A DNA stretch of 64,000 bases from Odoribacter sp. Its GTDB lineage: Bacteria; Bacteroidota; Bacteroidia; Bacteroidales; Prolixibacteraceae. The notes beneath the pieces are model-generated. The model did no database searches and was not told where the DNA came from. It saw only the letters and a program-made list of their open reading frames with translations. Of this stretch, positions 34,636 through 43,781 are shown piece by piece. The stretch spans positions 1 through 64,000 of the forward strand of contig PNOH01000021.1 in assembly GCA_013824715.1 (NCBI GenBank), in the 5' to 3' direction. Position 1 is the first letter of the stretch. Each line of letters starts with the position of its first letter. A program made the position numbers and the translations under genes.

Positions 34636-35514
34636 CTATTGCTTCGTCTTCAGTGGATTTTCTGATTCATCGAAGAATTGCTTTTGAAGTGCAGGAACGA
34701 CCTCATCCTTTTTCACATCCTGAATCATCTTTATCAACTGAGTAACCGTTGAATTGATCAGCAATTCGCCTGCTTGTGCATTTGCTTTGGTACCAATGCC
34801 TCCGTAATGGTTAGGATATTTGGCATACCACCATATTCCGGTATAAACATTGGACAGATTCTTCAGCCTCTCCTGATCAATCCCGGATTGTTGTCCGGCC
34901 CGCTCCAGATGTACTACTTCAGGAACTATCGCCTTAATTACCGAAGATTCTTCGTTGCCTGCATGGGCATTAGACGGATCATGCTGAGTCAGTTCTTCAG
35001 CCTTCTTTGCCACTTCAGGATCGTCGGTTGGCTGAAACCAGTACAAACTGTATGAACGCCGTTCGGACAATTGAGCCATTCCGAAAAAATTCAGAAAAGC
35101 ATTGTTTCCGCCATGTCCGTTTACAATAATGATTTTATCGAATCCATTACGGGCAAGTTCGTTCAGTGTTTCCTGAAGGGCCTTCCAGATTAGTTCCGGA
35201 CTGTAGGCAATTGTTCCGGGCTGATGTTTGGCTTCGTTAATCTGGCTGAAATAGTACCAGGGATATACAACCGTATATTCTTTTTCGGCTGCTCGCAAAG
35301 CAAATTCACGGGCAATAAAGAGATCGGTTCCCAAGGGAAGATGTGGCCCGTGTTTTTCAAAAACTCCGATAGGCAAAATACAGGTTTTCGATGATTTTTC
35401 GACAGCCTTGATGAAATCGGGGGCAGTCAATTCTTCGAGACGGAATGGAAGCTGCTGAGAATGTGCAGAAAACGCAAATAAAATTAAAAGTACAACAGGA
35501 AACAGATTTTTCAT
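34636..35514 (-). CDS. Secreted creatininase family protein
   Basis: A 292-residue metal-dependent amidohydrolase-type protein with a signal peptide (KNLFPVVLLILFAFSAHSQ). Metal ligands typical of creatininase are seen: GVFEKHGPHLPLGTD (Glu, His, Asp, about residues 51-65), VNGHGGNN (His, about 133-140) and HAGNEESS (Glu, about 184-191). Known relatives hydrolyse creatinine or process peptides and pterin/mycofactocin-type molecules; the periplasmic location here suggests another amide substrate. It starts 4 bp past the S41 protease stop on the same strand, so the two are co-transcribed. Confidence 0.87.
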   Translation of the reverse strand: MKNLFPVVLLILFAFSAHSQQLPFRLEELTAPDFIKAVEKSSKTCILPIGVFEKHGPHLPLGTDLFIAREFALRAAEKEYTVVYPWYYFSQINEAKHQPGTIAYSPELIWKALQETLNELARNGFDKIIIVNGHGGNNAFLNFFGMAQLSERRSYSLYWFQPTDDPEVAKKAEELTQHDPSNAHAGNEESSVIKAIVPEVVHLERAGQQSGIDQERLKNLSNVYTGIWWYAKYPNHYGGIGTKANAQAGELLINSTVTQLIKMIQDVKKDEVVPALQKQFFDESENPLKTKQ

Positions 35515-35518
35515 GATT

Positions 35519-36988
35519 TTATTCTGATTTTAATTTTCGTCTTGGATTCATGTACATTTCGTTTGCAAACGGTTTGAAGGCATGACTGCCGGTTACTTTT
35601 ATCAAACCCATCTGTGCTGATTTTAAGGTCTTTCCGGTTATGGCATTACCTTTCATATCAGCCAAAACCACACTGAGCAATGCTTCGTTTGGATCGCCGA
35701 AAGGCAACAGGTTGGCAATATCTTCATCTGCCTCTATGTTGGGGGCCAATCCGTTAACATAGTCAGAATCACCCACCGAATTGGCATATTTGACTACAAT
35801 TGGCTGCATGGCGTACTTGTGGTTGGGATTAACATTCCCCTTTTCGTCCCAGTCTTTAATAGTCATAGAGCCTGTATATTTTCCTACCGTGTTGATTCCT
35901 ACAACGGTCACTTTCATATATGGTTTCAAACCGTTGATTAATAATTCACTGGCCGAAGCGGTATTGTCTGAAACAATGATATAGATTTTCTTAAGATTGA
36001 GCGTCTGAATTGGAGTAGCCGGATTCTTATCAGTTTTTGCAATGGTAGTAACAAAATAATCTTTGAGGGAATTGGCTCCGTATTGTTGCACGAAATATGC
36101 TTCCAAGCCAGCATTGTACTGGCTTTGGGAAAATACTTTTGAATCATCGGTTCCATAAAGCATACTGGCCAGATAAACGCTGCTTTGCACCGAACCGCCC
36201 CCGTTGTATCGCAAATCGAGCACCATCTGGTTTATCGCGGCATCTTTGAATTTCTTAAATACATTGTTTAACTGAATATCAAAGTCGGCAGTAAAAGCAT
36301 TATAAACCAGGTACCCGATTTTTTGATTATTAAATTGGAATACGGTATCTTTTTGAATGGGGTTTTCCTGCATTTCGATGGCTGTCATCGTAATTGTTTT
36401 ACTGCTTGGCGATATGGTATTGTTTACGATGGTAGCAAAACCCATGGTGTAGGTTTTGTTGGTAAAAAGCAAAGTCCGGTAGTTTGAAACGGTCAATTGC
36501 TGATCGTTGATTTTAAGAAAAACATCGCCACGTTTCACTCCTGCTTTTTCTGCCGGTGAACCTTTATATACATACCTGACAAAACCAAATACGTTATCTG
36601 AAGTTCCTATTCTTCCAAGCATAAAGTCGTAACCCATTGTTTCCGAAATGCCGGCAATCCAATCATCAATGGTTTTGGAGTTATCAACCAAAAATGACCA
36701 TTTGTCAATTTCCTTGTATTTATACAGCAAACTGGCGAATAGTTTTTGAGGATCGGAATACCTGTTCAGGAATACGTTTAAAGTATCCGTATTTTTATAC
36801 TTTGCCGATGTCAGTGCAGGTATCTGTTCGTTCCATAGGTAGTAGTCGCGCAGGCCTTTAAAAACAAAAGTATTAACCTCGGAGGCCTTAGGAATAATAA
36901 CAGGCACTTCCTCTTTGCGGCAGCCCGAAATCCATATTCCTGTAATCAGAACAAGTGGAATGAAGTATTTAAATGCTAGATTTTTCAT
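35519..36988 (-). CDS. S41 family C-terminal processing peptidase-like lipoprotein
   Basis: A 489-residue lipoprotein; start at ATG 36988, giving a signal peptide with lipobox WISGC (Cys23) rather than the upstream TTG. A helical N-terminal region precedes a PDZ domain (about 135-210, GSPAEKAGVKRGDVFLKINDQ) and the S41 tail-specific protease domain (about 235-420) with the serine in SDNTASASELLINGLK and a downstream Lys region (VGKYTGSM). Such enzymes cut exported proteins near the C-terminus. Cell envelope location is expected. It is followed by the creatininase-like gene. Confidence 0.88.
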   Translation of the reverse strand: MKNLAFKYFIPLVLITGIWISGCRKEEVPVIIPKASEVNTFVFKGLRDYYLWNEQIPALTSAKYKNTDTLNVFLNRYSDPQKLFASLLYKYKEIDKWSFLVDNSKTIDDWIAGISETMGYDFMLGRIGTSDNVFGFVRYVYKGSPAEKAGVKRGDVFLKINDQQLTVSNYRTLLFTNKTYTMGFATIVNNTISPSSKTITMTAIEMQENPIQKDTVFQFNNQKIGYLVYNAFTADFDIQLNNVFKKFKDAAINQMVLDLRYNGGGSVQSSVYLASMLYGTDDSKVFSQSQYNAGLEAYFVQQYGANSLKDYFVTTIAKTDKNPATPIQTLNLKKIYIIVSDNTASASELLINGLKPYMKVTVVGINTVGKYTGSMTIKDWDEKGNVNPNHKYAMQPIVVKYANSVGDSDYVNGLAPNIEADEDIANLLPFGDPNEALLSVVLADMKGNAITGKTLKSAQMGLIKVTGSHAFKPFANEMYMNPRRKLKSE

Positions 36989-37032
36989 ATTATTTGATAA
37001 AAAATTGTACAATTATTCAGAAAATTAAAAGG

Positions 37033-38313
37033 TCAAAGTAAATAAAAGATTATAGACATAAATAATCCTGCGGCAATAAGGATAGAAAAATTTAGAATTA
37101 AATTTCTTCTGATATTTTTACTGCCCAACGAAATGGCATAAATCATTTTTAACAGGTTGTTACTGTTGGTGGCATTAAATATTGCGATGGCAATAGTTGT
37201 TTGCCCGATTCCTGCTTTCTGCTGCAGAAGGTTGAGTAAAAATGGATCAATATCTGTAACTCCAACTACAAAGGCTAATTGGGTAACTCCGGCACTTCCG
37301 TATCTTTTCAGTACAAAATCGGTAACCACAGCGAAAACGACAAATAATATTCCAAAAATAGCTGCAGTCCTGAATTCCAATGGATTTTTGCCTGAAGCCT
37401 GATCCACTTCCGGAGTAGTTTCTGAAAGATTTGCGGCATTTCTCCCGGAAAAAAAGCGTGAAAGCATATAAGAAACCACGAACATGGCAATAAAAGGAAT
37501 TGATAGTTGTACTGCTACCGGTCTGTTAAAAATGAAAGCCAGGATCAAAATCCGCAAATACATCATTCCGTTGGCAATCATTATGGCCGAAACTGTTGAC
37601 GAACCTGACAATCCCTTTTTTTCCTGCCGGGCTAAAATTACCGTGGTGGCTGTACTGCTGTAAATACCTCCTAAAACTCCGGTTAGAAATATTCCTGAAT
37701 TGGGAAAAACAAATTTCTTCAGTAAATAGCTTGCATAAGAAATACTGGAAACAACGACAATAGCCAACCACAGGTGATACGCTGAAATCGGAATTTGATC
37801 TGAAATATTTTCTTCAGGAAGTAACGGTAAAACAATACCAGCCAAGGCAATGAATTTGGCCAGAGTAATGAACTCTTCCTCCGATGCCTTTTGGGACAGG
37901 GATATAAAATGATTTTTTAATTCGGTAACCATCAGCAACACTACAATAAACGAAAGAATAAGCCACCCCGGTTGTGTAAAAACCATAATGGGAATGCAAT
38001 AGGTGAGAAGCGCCAGTATTGTGCTGGTTAACCCATATTTGCCATTTTGCCCGATTTTATGAAAATATTGAATTCCCAGCAAAATGCCGATCAGTACAAA
38101 CCCGATCAGGAATGGAATATATTTTACCGGGTCGGCGATAAAAAGCACGTAAGCGAGCAATCCTATGAATGTAAAAGTACGATCGGTCCCAAACAAAAGG
38201 TCGTCGTTCTCGTTGATGTGGTGCCGCCGCTGTTCAAGTCCGATGAGCAACGAAAAAATAAGCACCAAAATAAATTTCACAAATTCATCCGGTATGTAAT
38301 TCAGGATTTGCAT
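37033..38313 (-). CDS. MgtC/SapB-like membrane protein with DUF4010
   Basis: A 426-residue polytopic membrane protein. The N-terminal MgtC/SapB-type part (about 10-135) shows IGLEQRRHH and GTDRTFTFIGLLA; the C-terminal DUF4010 part (about 180-400) has LGGIYSSTATTVILARQ and GVTDIDPFLLNLL. About a dozen hydrophobic helices are present. Function of this subclass is not established; MgtC proteins relate to magnesium stress or membrane energetics. No operon partner is clear; the DUF2721 gene lies 89 bp upstream on the same strand. Confidence 0.83.
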   Translation of the reverse strand: MQILNYIPDEFVKFILVLIFSLLIGLEQRRHHINENDDLLFGTDRTFTFIGLLAYVLFIADPVKYIPFLIGFVLIGILLGIQYFHKIGQNGKYGLTSTILALLTYCIPIMVFTQPGWLILSFIVVLLMVTELKNHFISLSQKASEEEFITLAKFIALAGIVLPLLPEENISDQIPISAYHLWLAIVVVSSISYASYLLKKFVFPNSGIFLTGVLGGIYSSTATTVILARQEKKGLSGSSTVSAIMIANGMMYLRILILAFIFNRPVAVQLSIPFIAMFVVSYMLSRFFSGRNAANLSETTPEVDQASGKNPLEFRTAAIFGILFVVFAVVTDFVLKRYGSAGVTQLAFVVGVTDIDPFLLNLLQQKAGIGQTTIAIAIFNATNSNNLLKMIYAISLGSKNIRRNLILNFSILIAAGLFMSIIFYLL

Positions 38314-38402
38314 TTGATTCAGATGATTGAGAACAAAGATAATCTTTCAAAATCGCTAAAACAAAACACTTGCACTTCATTTCAAGTTGCTGAAATTTGT
38401 TC

Positions 38403-38792
38403 CTATTCCATATCGCTGAGGTGCAAATCTAGCGCTTTTACCGAAATTTGAATTTCGCGGATGGAAATAGCAAGCGACAGAATAAGCAACACCAGGGCGA
38501 TGCCAAACAGGATTTCAGCCCAGATCATAAAATGTACATAGATCAGAAACATACAAATTACACAAAGGAGCAGGCTCGATATTCCCAAAACCTGCATGGT
38601 CTGCGTTAGACGAAGCCGTTTTCTTAAATTCTGAATTTGCCCAAGCAGAATGAAATTCGGGTTTTTCTTAAAACTGGTATGCAGGCTCCGAACCACAGAA
38701 GCATAAGCCAGAAACCGGTTCGTATAGGCAAGTGTAATAAGCGATACTGCTGAAAACAACAAGGCGGGTGTGGTCAAGGTCAATTGCTCCAT
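38403..38792 (-). CDS. DUF2721 family small membrane protein
   Basis: A 129-residue protein with three hydrophobic segments (about 5-27, 64-84, 86-108) and a basic loop between the first and second (RKRLRL). It fits DUF2721, a family of unknown function. It precedes the MgtC/DUF4010 gene on the same strand; a shared transcript is possible. Confidence 0.8.
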   Translation of the reverse strand: MEQLTLTTPALLFSAVSLITLAYTNRFLAYASVVRSLHTSFKKNPNFILLGQIQNLRKRLRLTQTMQVLGISSLLLCVICMFLIYVHFMIWAEILFGIALVLLILSLAISIREIQISVKALDLHLSDME

Positions 38793-38821
38793 GATAAAAG
38801 TTTTAAGTGCCTAAAGTGAAA

Positions 38822-38912
38822 ACTATTTACTATTTAATCATTTACAATTTACTATTATGGATTGCCGTTGATTTGCCCCAAAATAGTAAATAGTAAATAG
38901 TCCAATCGTAAA
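38822..38912. repeat. TTTACTATTTA-family AT-rich inverted repeat, copy 3
   Basis: ACTATTTACTATTT (38822-38835) and AAATAGTAAATAGT (38881-38894) are perfect reverse complements. The interior GCCCCAAAA and flanks resemble the copies near 19.6 and 22.3 kb. It fills the gap between the DUF2721 and thioredoxin-like genes. Confidence 0.7.
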
Positions 38913-38921
38913 TCGATTCTA

Positions 38922-40013
38922 TTATTTCAATAAACCAGATATCGTCACTCCCAGTTTTTCTTCACGAAGGTTTCTCCCAATAATTTTACCGGTTTTATCG
39001 AGCAGTAAATTGGCTGGTATTGAATTCACCGCATATAAGGCAGCAGCTTCGTTTTTCCAACCTTTCAGATCAGAAACGTGGGGCCAGGTAAGCTGATCGT
39101 CGGCAATGGCTTTCAACCATTTATCCTTACTGGTATCGAGCGATACACCAAATACGCCAAAACCTTTAGCTTTGTTACTGTTATAAACAGCTACCACGTT
39201 AGGATTTTCGCGGCGGCACGGACCACACCATGATGCCCAGAAATCAATCAGTGTATATTCGTTTTTTGAATAGATATCACTCAGTTTAACCGGATTTCCT
39301 TCAGCATCGTTCATGGTAAAATCAGGGGCTGTTTGACCGATAGCAACTATTTTAAGCTTGGCAACACGATCTTTCATAGAAACAACCGTCGGGACCGAAT
39401 CGAGTTTGGCATCAAATCCTGCCAGATAACCTTCCAGAACATCGGCTTCCATATCGTAATATACGCGTCCTAAAAGATATGGCGAAACAAACGAAGCCGG
39501 ATTTGCTTTGATATATTCTTTTTGCTGAGTATCAATATCGTTGAAGATATTTTCGGCCAGAACCATCAAACTGTCTGACTGGTTATTCGCACCACTTTTC
39601 CCTGCTTCCTTTGATTGTTTAAAAAATGCCATACCCAGTTCGTCCATTTCGTCAAGTTTATCCTGAAGGGTCTGGAATTCATTATGAACGATTGAACCTG
39701 AAACTTTTGCTGCAGACAACGAATCAATTGAACCGGCAATCGAAATATTGGAGTTTTCAATAAAAAACATCAACTTGTCTTTTTTGGAGCTAATGCCCAA
39801 ATAATATACTTCAGGATTTTTAACAGCACCTTTAAATTGACATTCGCCGTTTTTAAACTCAGTTGAATCGAGTTTCACCCATTCGCCTTTAATCCGTTGG
39901 GTAAGAAATGCTTTTCCTTCGGCATTGGCCAGTTTTACTTTTACCTGGTAGGAAGGTTTTTGGGTACAGGCAAAAAATCCAAATAGCAATGCAATCAGTA
40001 TGAAATTTTTCAT
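38922..40013 (-). CDS. TlpA/ResA-like thiol-disulfide lipoprotein with DUF4369
   Basis: A 363-residue lipoprotein: signal peptide with lipobox LFGFFAC (Cys16). The N-terminal DUF4369 beta domain (about 20-120) is followed by a helical linker and a C-terminal thioredoxin-fold AhpC/TlpA domain (about 225-363) with the redox motif WASWCGPCRREN (CGPC, about residue 260). Such proteins reduce disulfides in the envelope, for example in cytochrome c maturation; this subclass is widely multiplied in Bacteroidota. It is single, 134 bp after asnB on the same strand. Confidence 0.88.
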   Translation of the reverse strand: MKNFILIALLFGFFACTQKPSYQVKVKLANAEGKAFLTQRIKGEWVKLDSTEFKNGECQFKGAVKNPEVYYLGISSKKDKLMFFIENSNISIAGSIDSLSAAKVSGSIVHNEFQTLQDKLDEMDELGMAFFKQSKEAGKSGANNQSDSLMVLAENIFNDIDTQQKEYIKANPASFVSPYLLGRVYYDMEADVLEGYLAGFDAKLDSVPTVVSMKDRVAKLKIVAIGQTAPDFTMNDAEGNPVKLSDIYSKNEYTLIDFWASWCGPCRRENPNVVAVYNSNKAKGFGVFGVSLDTSKDKWLKAIADDQLTWPHVSDLKGWKNEAAALYAVNSIPANLLLDKTGKIIGRNLREEKLGVTISGLLK

Positions 40014-40081
40014 AGTTGTATTTTTATTAGTTGAAAAGTATTTGATTAATCATTAGCAAAATAAAAGAAATTAATTGAACA

Positions 40082-40111
40082 AAAAAACCGGGACGAAGAT
40101 CCCGGTTTTCC
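40082..40111 (-). terminator. Intrinsic terminator of asnB
   Basis: AACCGGGA (40086-40093) with TCCCGGTT (40100-40107), tetraloop-like centre, and a run of seven T on the minus strand. It follows the asnB stop by about 40 bp. Confidence 0.8.
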
Positions 40112-40147
40112 TGTTTCAATATAAGCGATTTAAAAACAAATTAACGA

Positions 40148-41821
40148 TTATTTTTTTTCATACCCTTCCAAATGAACGCTGCCTACCGAACGGCCCGAAG
40201 GATCGGCATTGTTCCTGAAACTGGCATCCCATTCCAGGGCAATTGGCGTACTGCAAGCGATTGACGGCACTGAGGGCACACAACTTGCAGCCGAATCGGA
40301 CGGAAAATGCTCGGTAAAAATGGAACGATAGAAATACTCTTCTTTCGACATGGGTGTATTGATCGGGAAACGGTATTTCGAGGTACTCATCATTTCGTCT
40401 GTCACTTTTTCAGCAACCATCGCTTTCAGCGAATCAATCCAATTGTAACCGACACCATCCGAGAATTGTTCTTTCTGCCGCCAAACCACACTTTCAGGCA
40501 AATAATCTTCGAATGCCTTGCGAACCACCCATTTTTCCATGCGACCGTTTTTGGCCATTTTTTCTTCCGGATTAATCCGCATGGCCACATCCAGGAATTC
40601 TTTATCGAGGAATGGAACGCGGCCTTCAACACCCCAGGCAGCCAGCGATTTGTTGGCGCGCAGGCAATCATACAAATGTAATTTGCCCAGTTTGCGAACT
40701 GTTTCTTCGTGAAAAGCCCTTGCATTTGGCGCCTTGTGGAAATACAGGTAGCCGCCAAAAATCTCATCTGCGCCTTCGCCCGAAAGCACCATTTTTACGC
40801 CCATGGATTTGATTACCCGTGACAAAAGGTACATTGGCGTTGATGCCCGGACAGTTGTCACGTCATAAGTTTCGAGGTGATAGATCACATCGCGGATGGC
40901 ATCCAAACCTTCCTGAACAGTGAAATGGATTTGATGATGGACCGTTCCGATATGATCAGCGACTTTCCGGGCTGCTGCCAAATCGGGCGAACCAACCAAC
41001 CCAACGGCAAACGAGTGCAACTGCGGCCAATAGGCCGTTTCCGAATCATGAGATTCGATCCGGAAAGCCGCGTATTTTTTCGCAATGGCCGAAATTACCG
41101 ACGAGTCAAGGCCGCCTGAAAGTAAAACCCCATAAGGAACATCCGACATTAGTTGGCGGTGTACAGCGGCTTCGAGCGCAGTTCGCAGCTCATCCATATC
41201 AAAGCCGTTGTCCTTTACAGCGTCAAACGATTTCCATTCCCGGTCGTACCAGGTTTTTATTTCACCATCTGCGCTGAACAAATATTGTCCGGGCAAAAAC
41301 TCTTCAATTTTACTGCAATGGCCTTCCAATGCTTTCAACTCAGAAGCCACGTAATAATTGCCATGCTTATCCCATCCCTGGTACAACGGAATGATTCCGA
41401 TATGGTCTCGTGCAATCAGATAAACATCTTTTTCGAGATCGTATAATGCAAAAGCAAAAATTCCGTTCAGGTCTTCCAGAAAATCAACTCCTTTTTCGCG
41501 GTATAAAGCCAAAATAACTTCACAGTCGGAATGGGTCAGAAATTCGTACGAATCGCCGATCCGTTCACGGATTTCAAGATGGTTATATATTTCACCATTT
41601 ACGGCCAAAACCAGTTTACGGTCTTTGCTGTACAAAGGCTGACCACCTGATTCGGGGTCAACAACCGACAAACGCTCGTGTGAAAGAATTGCCTTGTCGC
41701 ACGAAAAAATGCCCGACCAATCGGGACCACGATGACGAATTTTCTTCGACATCTTCAAAACCTGAGGACGCAATTCATGCGCCGGAACTTTTAAATCAAA
41801 TACACCTACAAATCCGCACAT
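40148..41821 (-). CDS. asnB: Asparagine synthase B (glutamine-hydrolysing)
   Basis: A 557-residue two-domain enzyme making asparagine from aspartate, ATP and glutamine. The mature N-terminus starts with the Cys2 nucleophile (MCGFVGVFD); the class II glutaminase domain spans about 2-190, and the synthetase domain carries the PP-loop SGGLDSSV (about 234-241). LSGEGADEIFGGY (about 345-357) is the conserved active-site loop. Cytoplasmic. It is monocistronic with its own terminator and a candidate promoter at 41869-41876. Confidence 0.96.
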   Translation of the reverse strand: MCGFVGVFDLKVPAHELRPQVLKMSKKIRHRGPDWSGIFSCDKAILSHERLSVVDPESGGQPLYSKDRKLVLAVNGEIYNHLEIRERIGDSYEFLTHSDCEVILALYREKGVDFLEDLNGIFAFALYDLEKDVYLIARDHIGIIPLYQGWDKHGNYYVASELKALEGHCSKIEEFLPGQYLFSADGEIKTWYDREWKSFDAVKDNGFDMDELRTALEAAVHRQLMSDVPYGVLLSGGLDSSVISAIAKKYAAFRIESHDSETAYWPQLHSFAVGLVGSPDLAAARKVADHIGTVHHQIHFTVQEGLDAIRDVIYHLETYDVTTVRASTPMYLLSRVIKSMGVKMVLSGEGADEIFGGYLYFHKAPNARAFHEETVRKLGKLHLYDCLRANKSLAAWGVEGRVPFLDKEFLDVAMRINPEEKMAKNGRMEKWVVRKAFEDYLPESVVWRQKEQFSDGVGYNWIDSLKAMVAEKVTDEMMSTSKYRFPINTPMSKEEYFYRSIFTEHFPSDSAASCVPSVPSIACSTPIALEWDASFRNNADPSGRSVGSVHLEGYEKK

Positions 41822-42554
41822 AGTATTTTGGGTTTAAATATTAACTTTATTGAAATATAATTTGCGTTCAAAAATAGTCATTTTGATTTATTTCAGAAAG
41901 AATAACTGACATATTTCTTATTTCTATTCAGTTTGCTATCAAATAAATCAATTCTGGTTCATTTTTGTAGAATTGATGAATTTTGATTTTTCGAATGCCT
42001 CCCTTATTTTGCTATCAACAAATCTGTAAAAATCCAACTATATTTTCTTTACCCCCTCATTTCAACAACAAAACAACTAAAACAACAATCTGTTTTCCCA
42101 GCATACCCATTCAGGAGAATATTGTTGCACGATTGTTACGAAAATGTAAAAAGGCTGCCAAAACTGACTGCCTTTCCCCATATTTTGGTTCTATAATGTT
42201 TGGTGTGGGTAAGAATTTTTACTGACTACAAAGTAAATCTTAAACAAGGAAATTCTTTGCTAAGAAAAACCTAATTTTTATTTAAACAACCTTAGTAGTA
42301 AGCATAATTTTCCTTGTTTTTTTAACCTTATTTATTCATCTATAAATCAATCAGGTAATAAGGTCAAATTCATATTCACGAACAATTACTACTGAGGTTT
42401 CTCAGACAAATAAGGTTTTAAAAAATGAAAATTCCTGTACCCATGACAAATGAGACTACTCCGGATAAAGCTATAATACCCACAGCATTCGTTAATGAAC
42501 CATTTTATCTTTACCCAAACGAATCGTTATAGAACCATATTTTTTCAATCAAGG
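41822..42554. other. Long intergenic region without a gene
   Basis: Between the 5' ends/3' ends of asnB and ychF, 733 bp contain no credible coding frame; the longest frame (from 41983) starts at TTG and gives a sequence with no family features. A candidate asnB promoter -7 box (TATTTTTG on the minus strand) is at 41876-41869. An 11-bp perfect inverted repeat AAACAAGGAAA (42242-42252)/TTTCCTTGTTT (42309-42319) ends in a run of T on the plus strand, and ACCTTATT/AATAAGGT pairs lie just beyond. A small RNA is possible. Confidence 0.5.
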
Positions 42555-43655
42555 CTAAACATTAAACCTAAAGTGCATAATATCGCCATCCTGAACCACA
42601 TATTCTTTGCCTTCGATACCAATTTTACCGGCCTCGCGGCAAGCAGCTTCAGAACCTAGACGGATATAGTCTTTGTATTTGATCACTTCGGCACGGATAA
42701 AACCCCTTTCAAAATCGGTATGAATAATACCTGCTGCCTGGGGAGCTTTTGTTCCATGAACATAAGTCCAGGCACGGCTTTCGTCGGCGCCGGTGGTAAA
42801 ATAAGTTTCGAGGTTCAGCAATTTATACGCAGCGTGAATCAGCATATTGACTCCAGGCTCGGCTAAGCCAAGTTCTTCCAGGAACATTTGTTTTTCTTCG
42901 TAGGTCTCCAGTTCAGCAATATCCGATTCGGTTGCTGCTGCAATCACCAAAATTCCGGCATTCTCGTCTTTCACAGCTTCTCGAACCATCTCAACATACC
43001 GGTTGCCATTCTTTGCCGAACCTTCGTCAACGTTGCAGGCATACAAAACAGGTTTGTTGGTAAGCAAAAAGAAATCATGTGTTAGCTTTTTCTCTTCCGG
43101 ATGAAGTTCGACCGTGCGTGCCGATTTGCCCTGGATAAGCGCATCGCGGTAACGATGACTGATTTCGACTATCTTTTTGGCCGAACTATCTGCTCCATGT
43201 TTTGCTACCTTTTCCCACTTTGAAATACGGGCTTCGACGGTTTCGAGGTCTTTCAACTGCAGTTCGAAATCAACAATTTCTTTATCCCTGATCGGATTAA
43301 TTGATCCGTCAACATGCGCTATGTTGTCGTTATCGAAACAGCGCAAAACATGGATGATTGCATCGGTTTCACGAATAGTTGCAAGGAACTGATTCCCCAG
43401 GCCTTCGCCTTTACTGGCCCCTTTCACCAATCCGGCAATGTCAACAATTTCGATGGTCGTTGGAACGACCTTTTTTGGATTATCAATCCGTTGAAGTTCA
43501 ATCAACCGGTTGTCGGGAACAGTAATTACCCCAATATTGGGTTCGATCGTACAAAACGGATAATTTGCCGACTGCGCTTTTGCGCTCGACAAACAATTGA
43601 ACAAGGTTGACTTTCCTACATTCGGAAGCCCAACAATTCCACATTTTAAAGTCAT
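42555..43655 (-). CDS. ychF: Redox-regulated ATPase YchF (OLA1 family)
   Basis: A 366-residue universal P-loop protein. Walker A is GLPNVGKST (about 8-16), switch/Walker B DIAGLVKGASKGEGLGNQF (about 72-90), the altered specificity loop NVDEGS (near 209), and the C-terminal TGS domain (about 280-364) with THVHGTKAPQAAG-like sequence. It hydrolyses ATP in preference to GTP and binds ribosomes. Monocistronic, divergent from the NrtR-like regulator. Confidence 0.95.
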   Translation of the reverse strand: MTLKCGIVGLPNVGKSTLFNCLSSAKAQSANYPFCTIEPNIGVITVPDNRLIELQRIDNPKKVVPTTIEIVDIAGLVKGASKGEGLGNQFLATIRETDAIIHVLRCFDNDNIAHVDGSINPIRDKEIVDFELQLKDLETVEARISKWEKVAKHGADSSAKKIVEISHRYRDALIQGKSARTVELHPEEKKLTHDFFLLTNKPVLYACNVDEGSAKNGNRYVEMVREAVKDENAGILVIAAATESDIAELETYEEKQMFLEELGLAEPGVNMLIHAAYKLLNLETYFTTGADESRAWTYVHGTKAPQAAGIIHTDFERGFIRAEVIKYKDYIRLGSEAACREAGKIGIEGKEYVVQDGDIMHFRFNV

Positions 43656-43754
43656 TCCACTTTATCTTTTGATATATGGTGTAAAGATAAACGATTCAAC
43701 CAACTAAAAAGCAATTATTATCAACACAATGAGAGAGATTATATTCCGGAATAT

Positions 43755-43762
43755 TACTTTTG
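43755..43762 (+). promoter_or_regulatory. Candidate promoter -7 box of the NrtR-like gene
   Basis: TACTTTTG is an exact TAnnTTTG match, 20 bp before the ATG. No -33 TTTG is found at proper spacing. Confidence 0.35.
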
Positions 43763-43781
43763 CGTTCAAAGCTTATGCTCC

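Noticed and set aside
41983..42225. 80-codon frame in the asnB-ychF gap
   Set aside because: It begins at TTG, has an irregular residue mix and no promoter or coupling; treated as non-coding.
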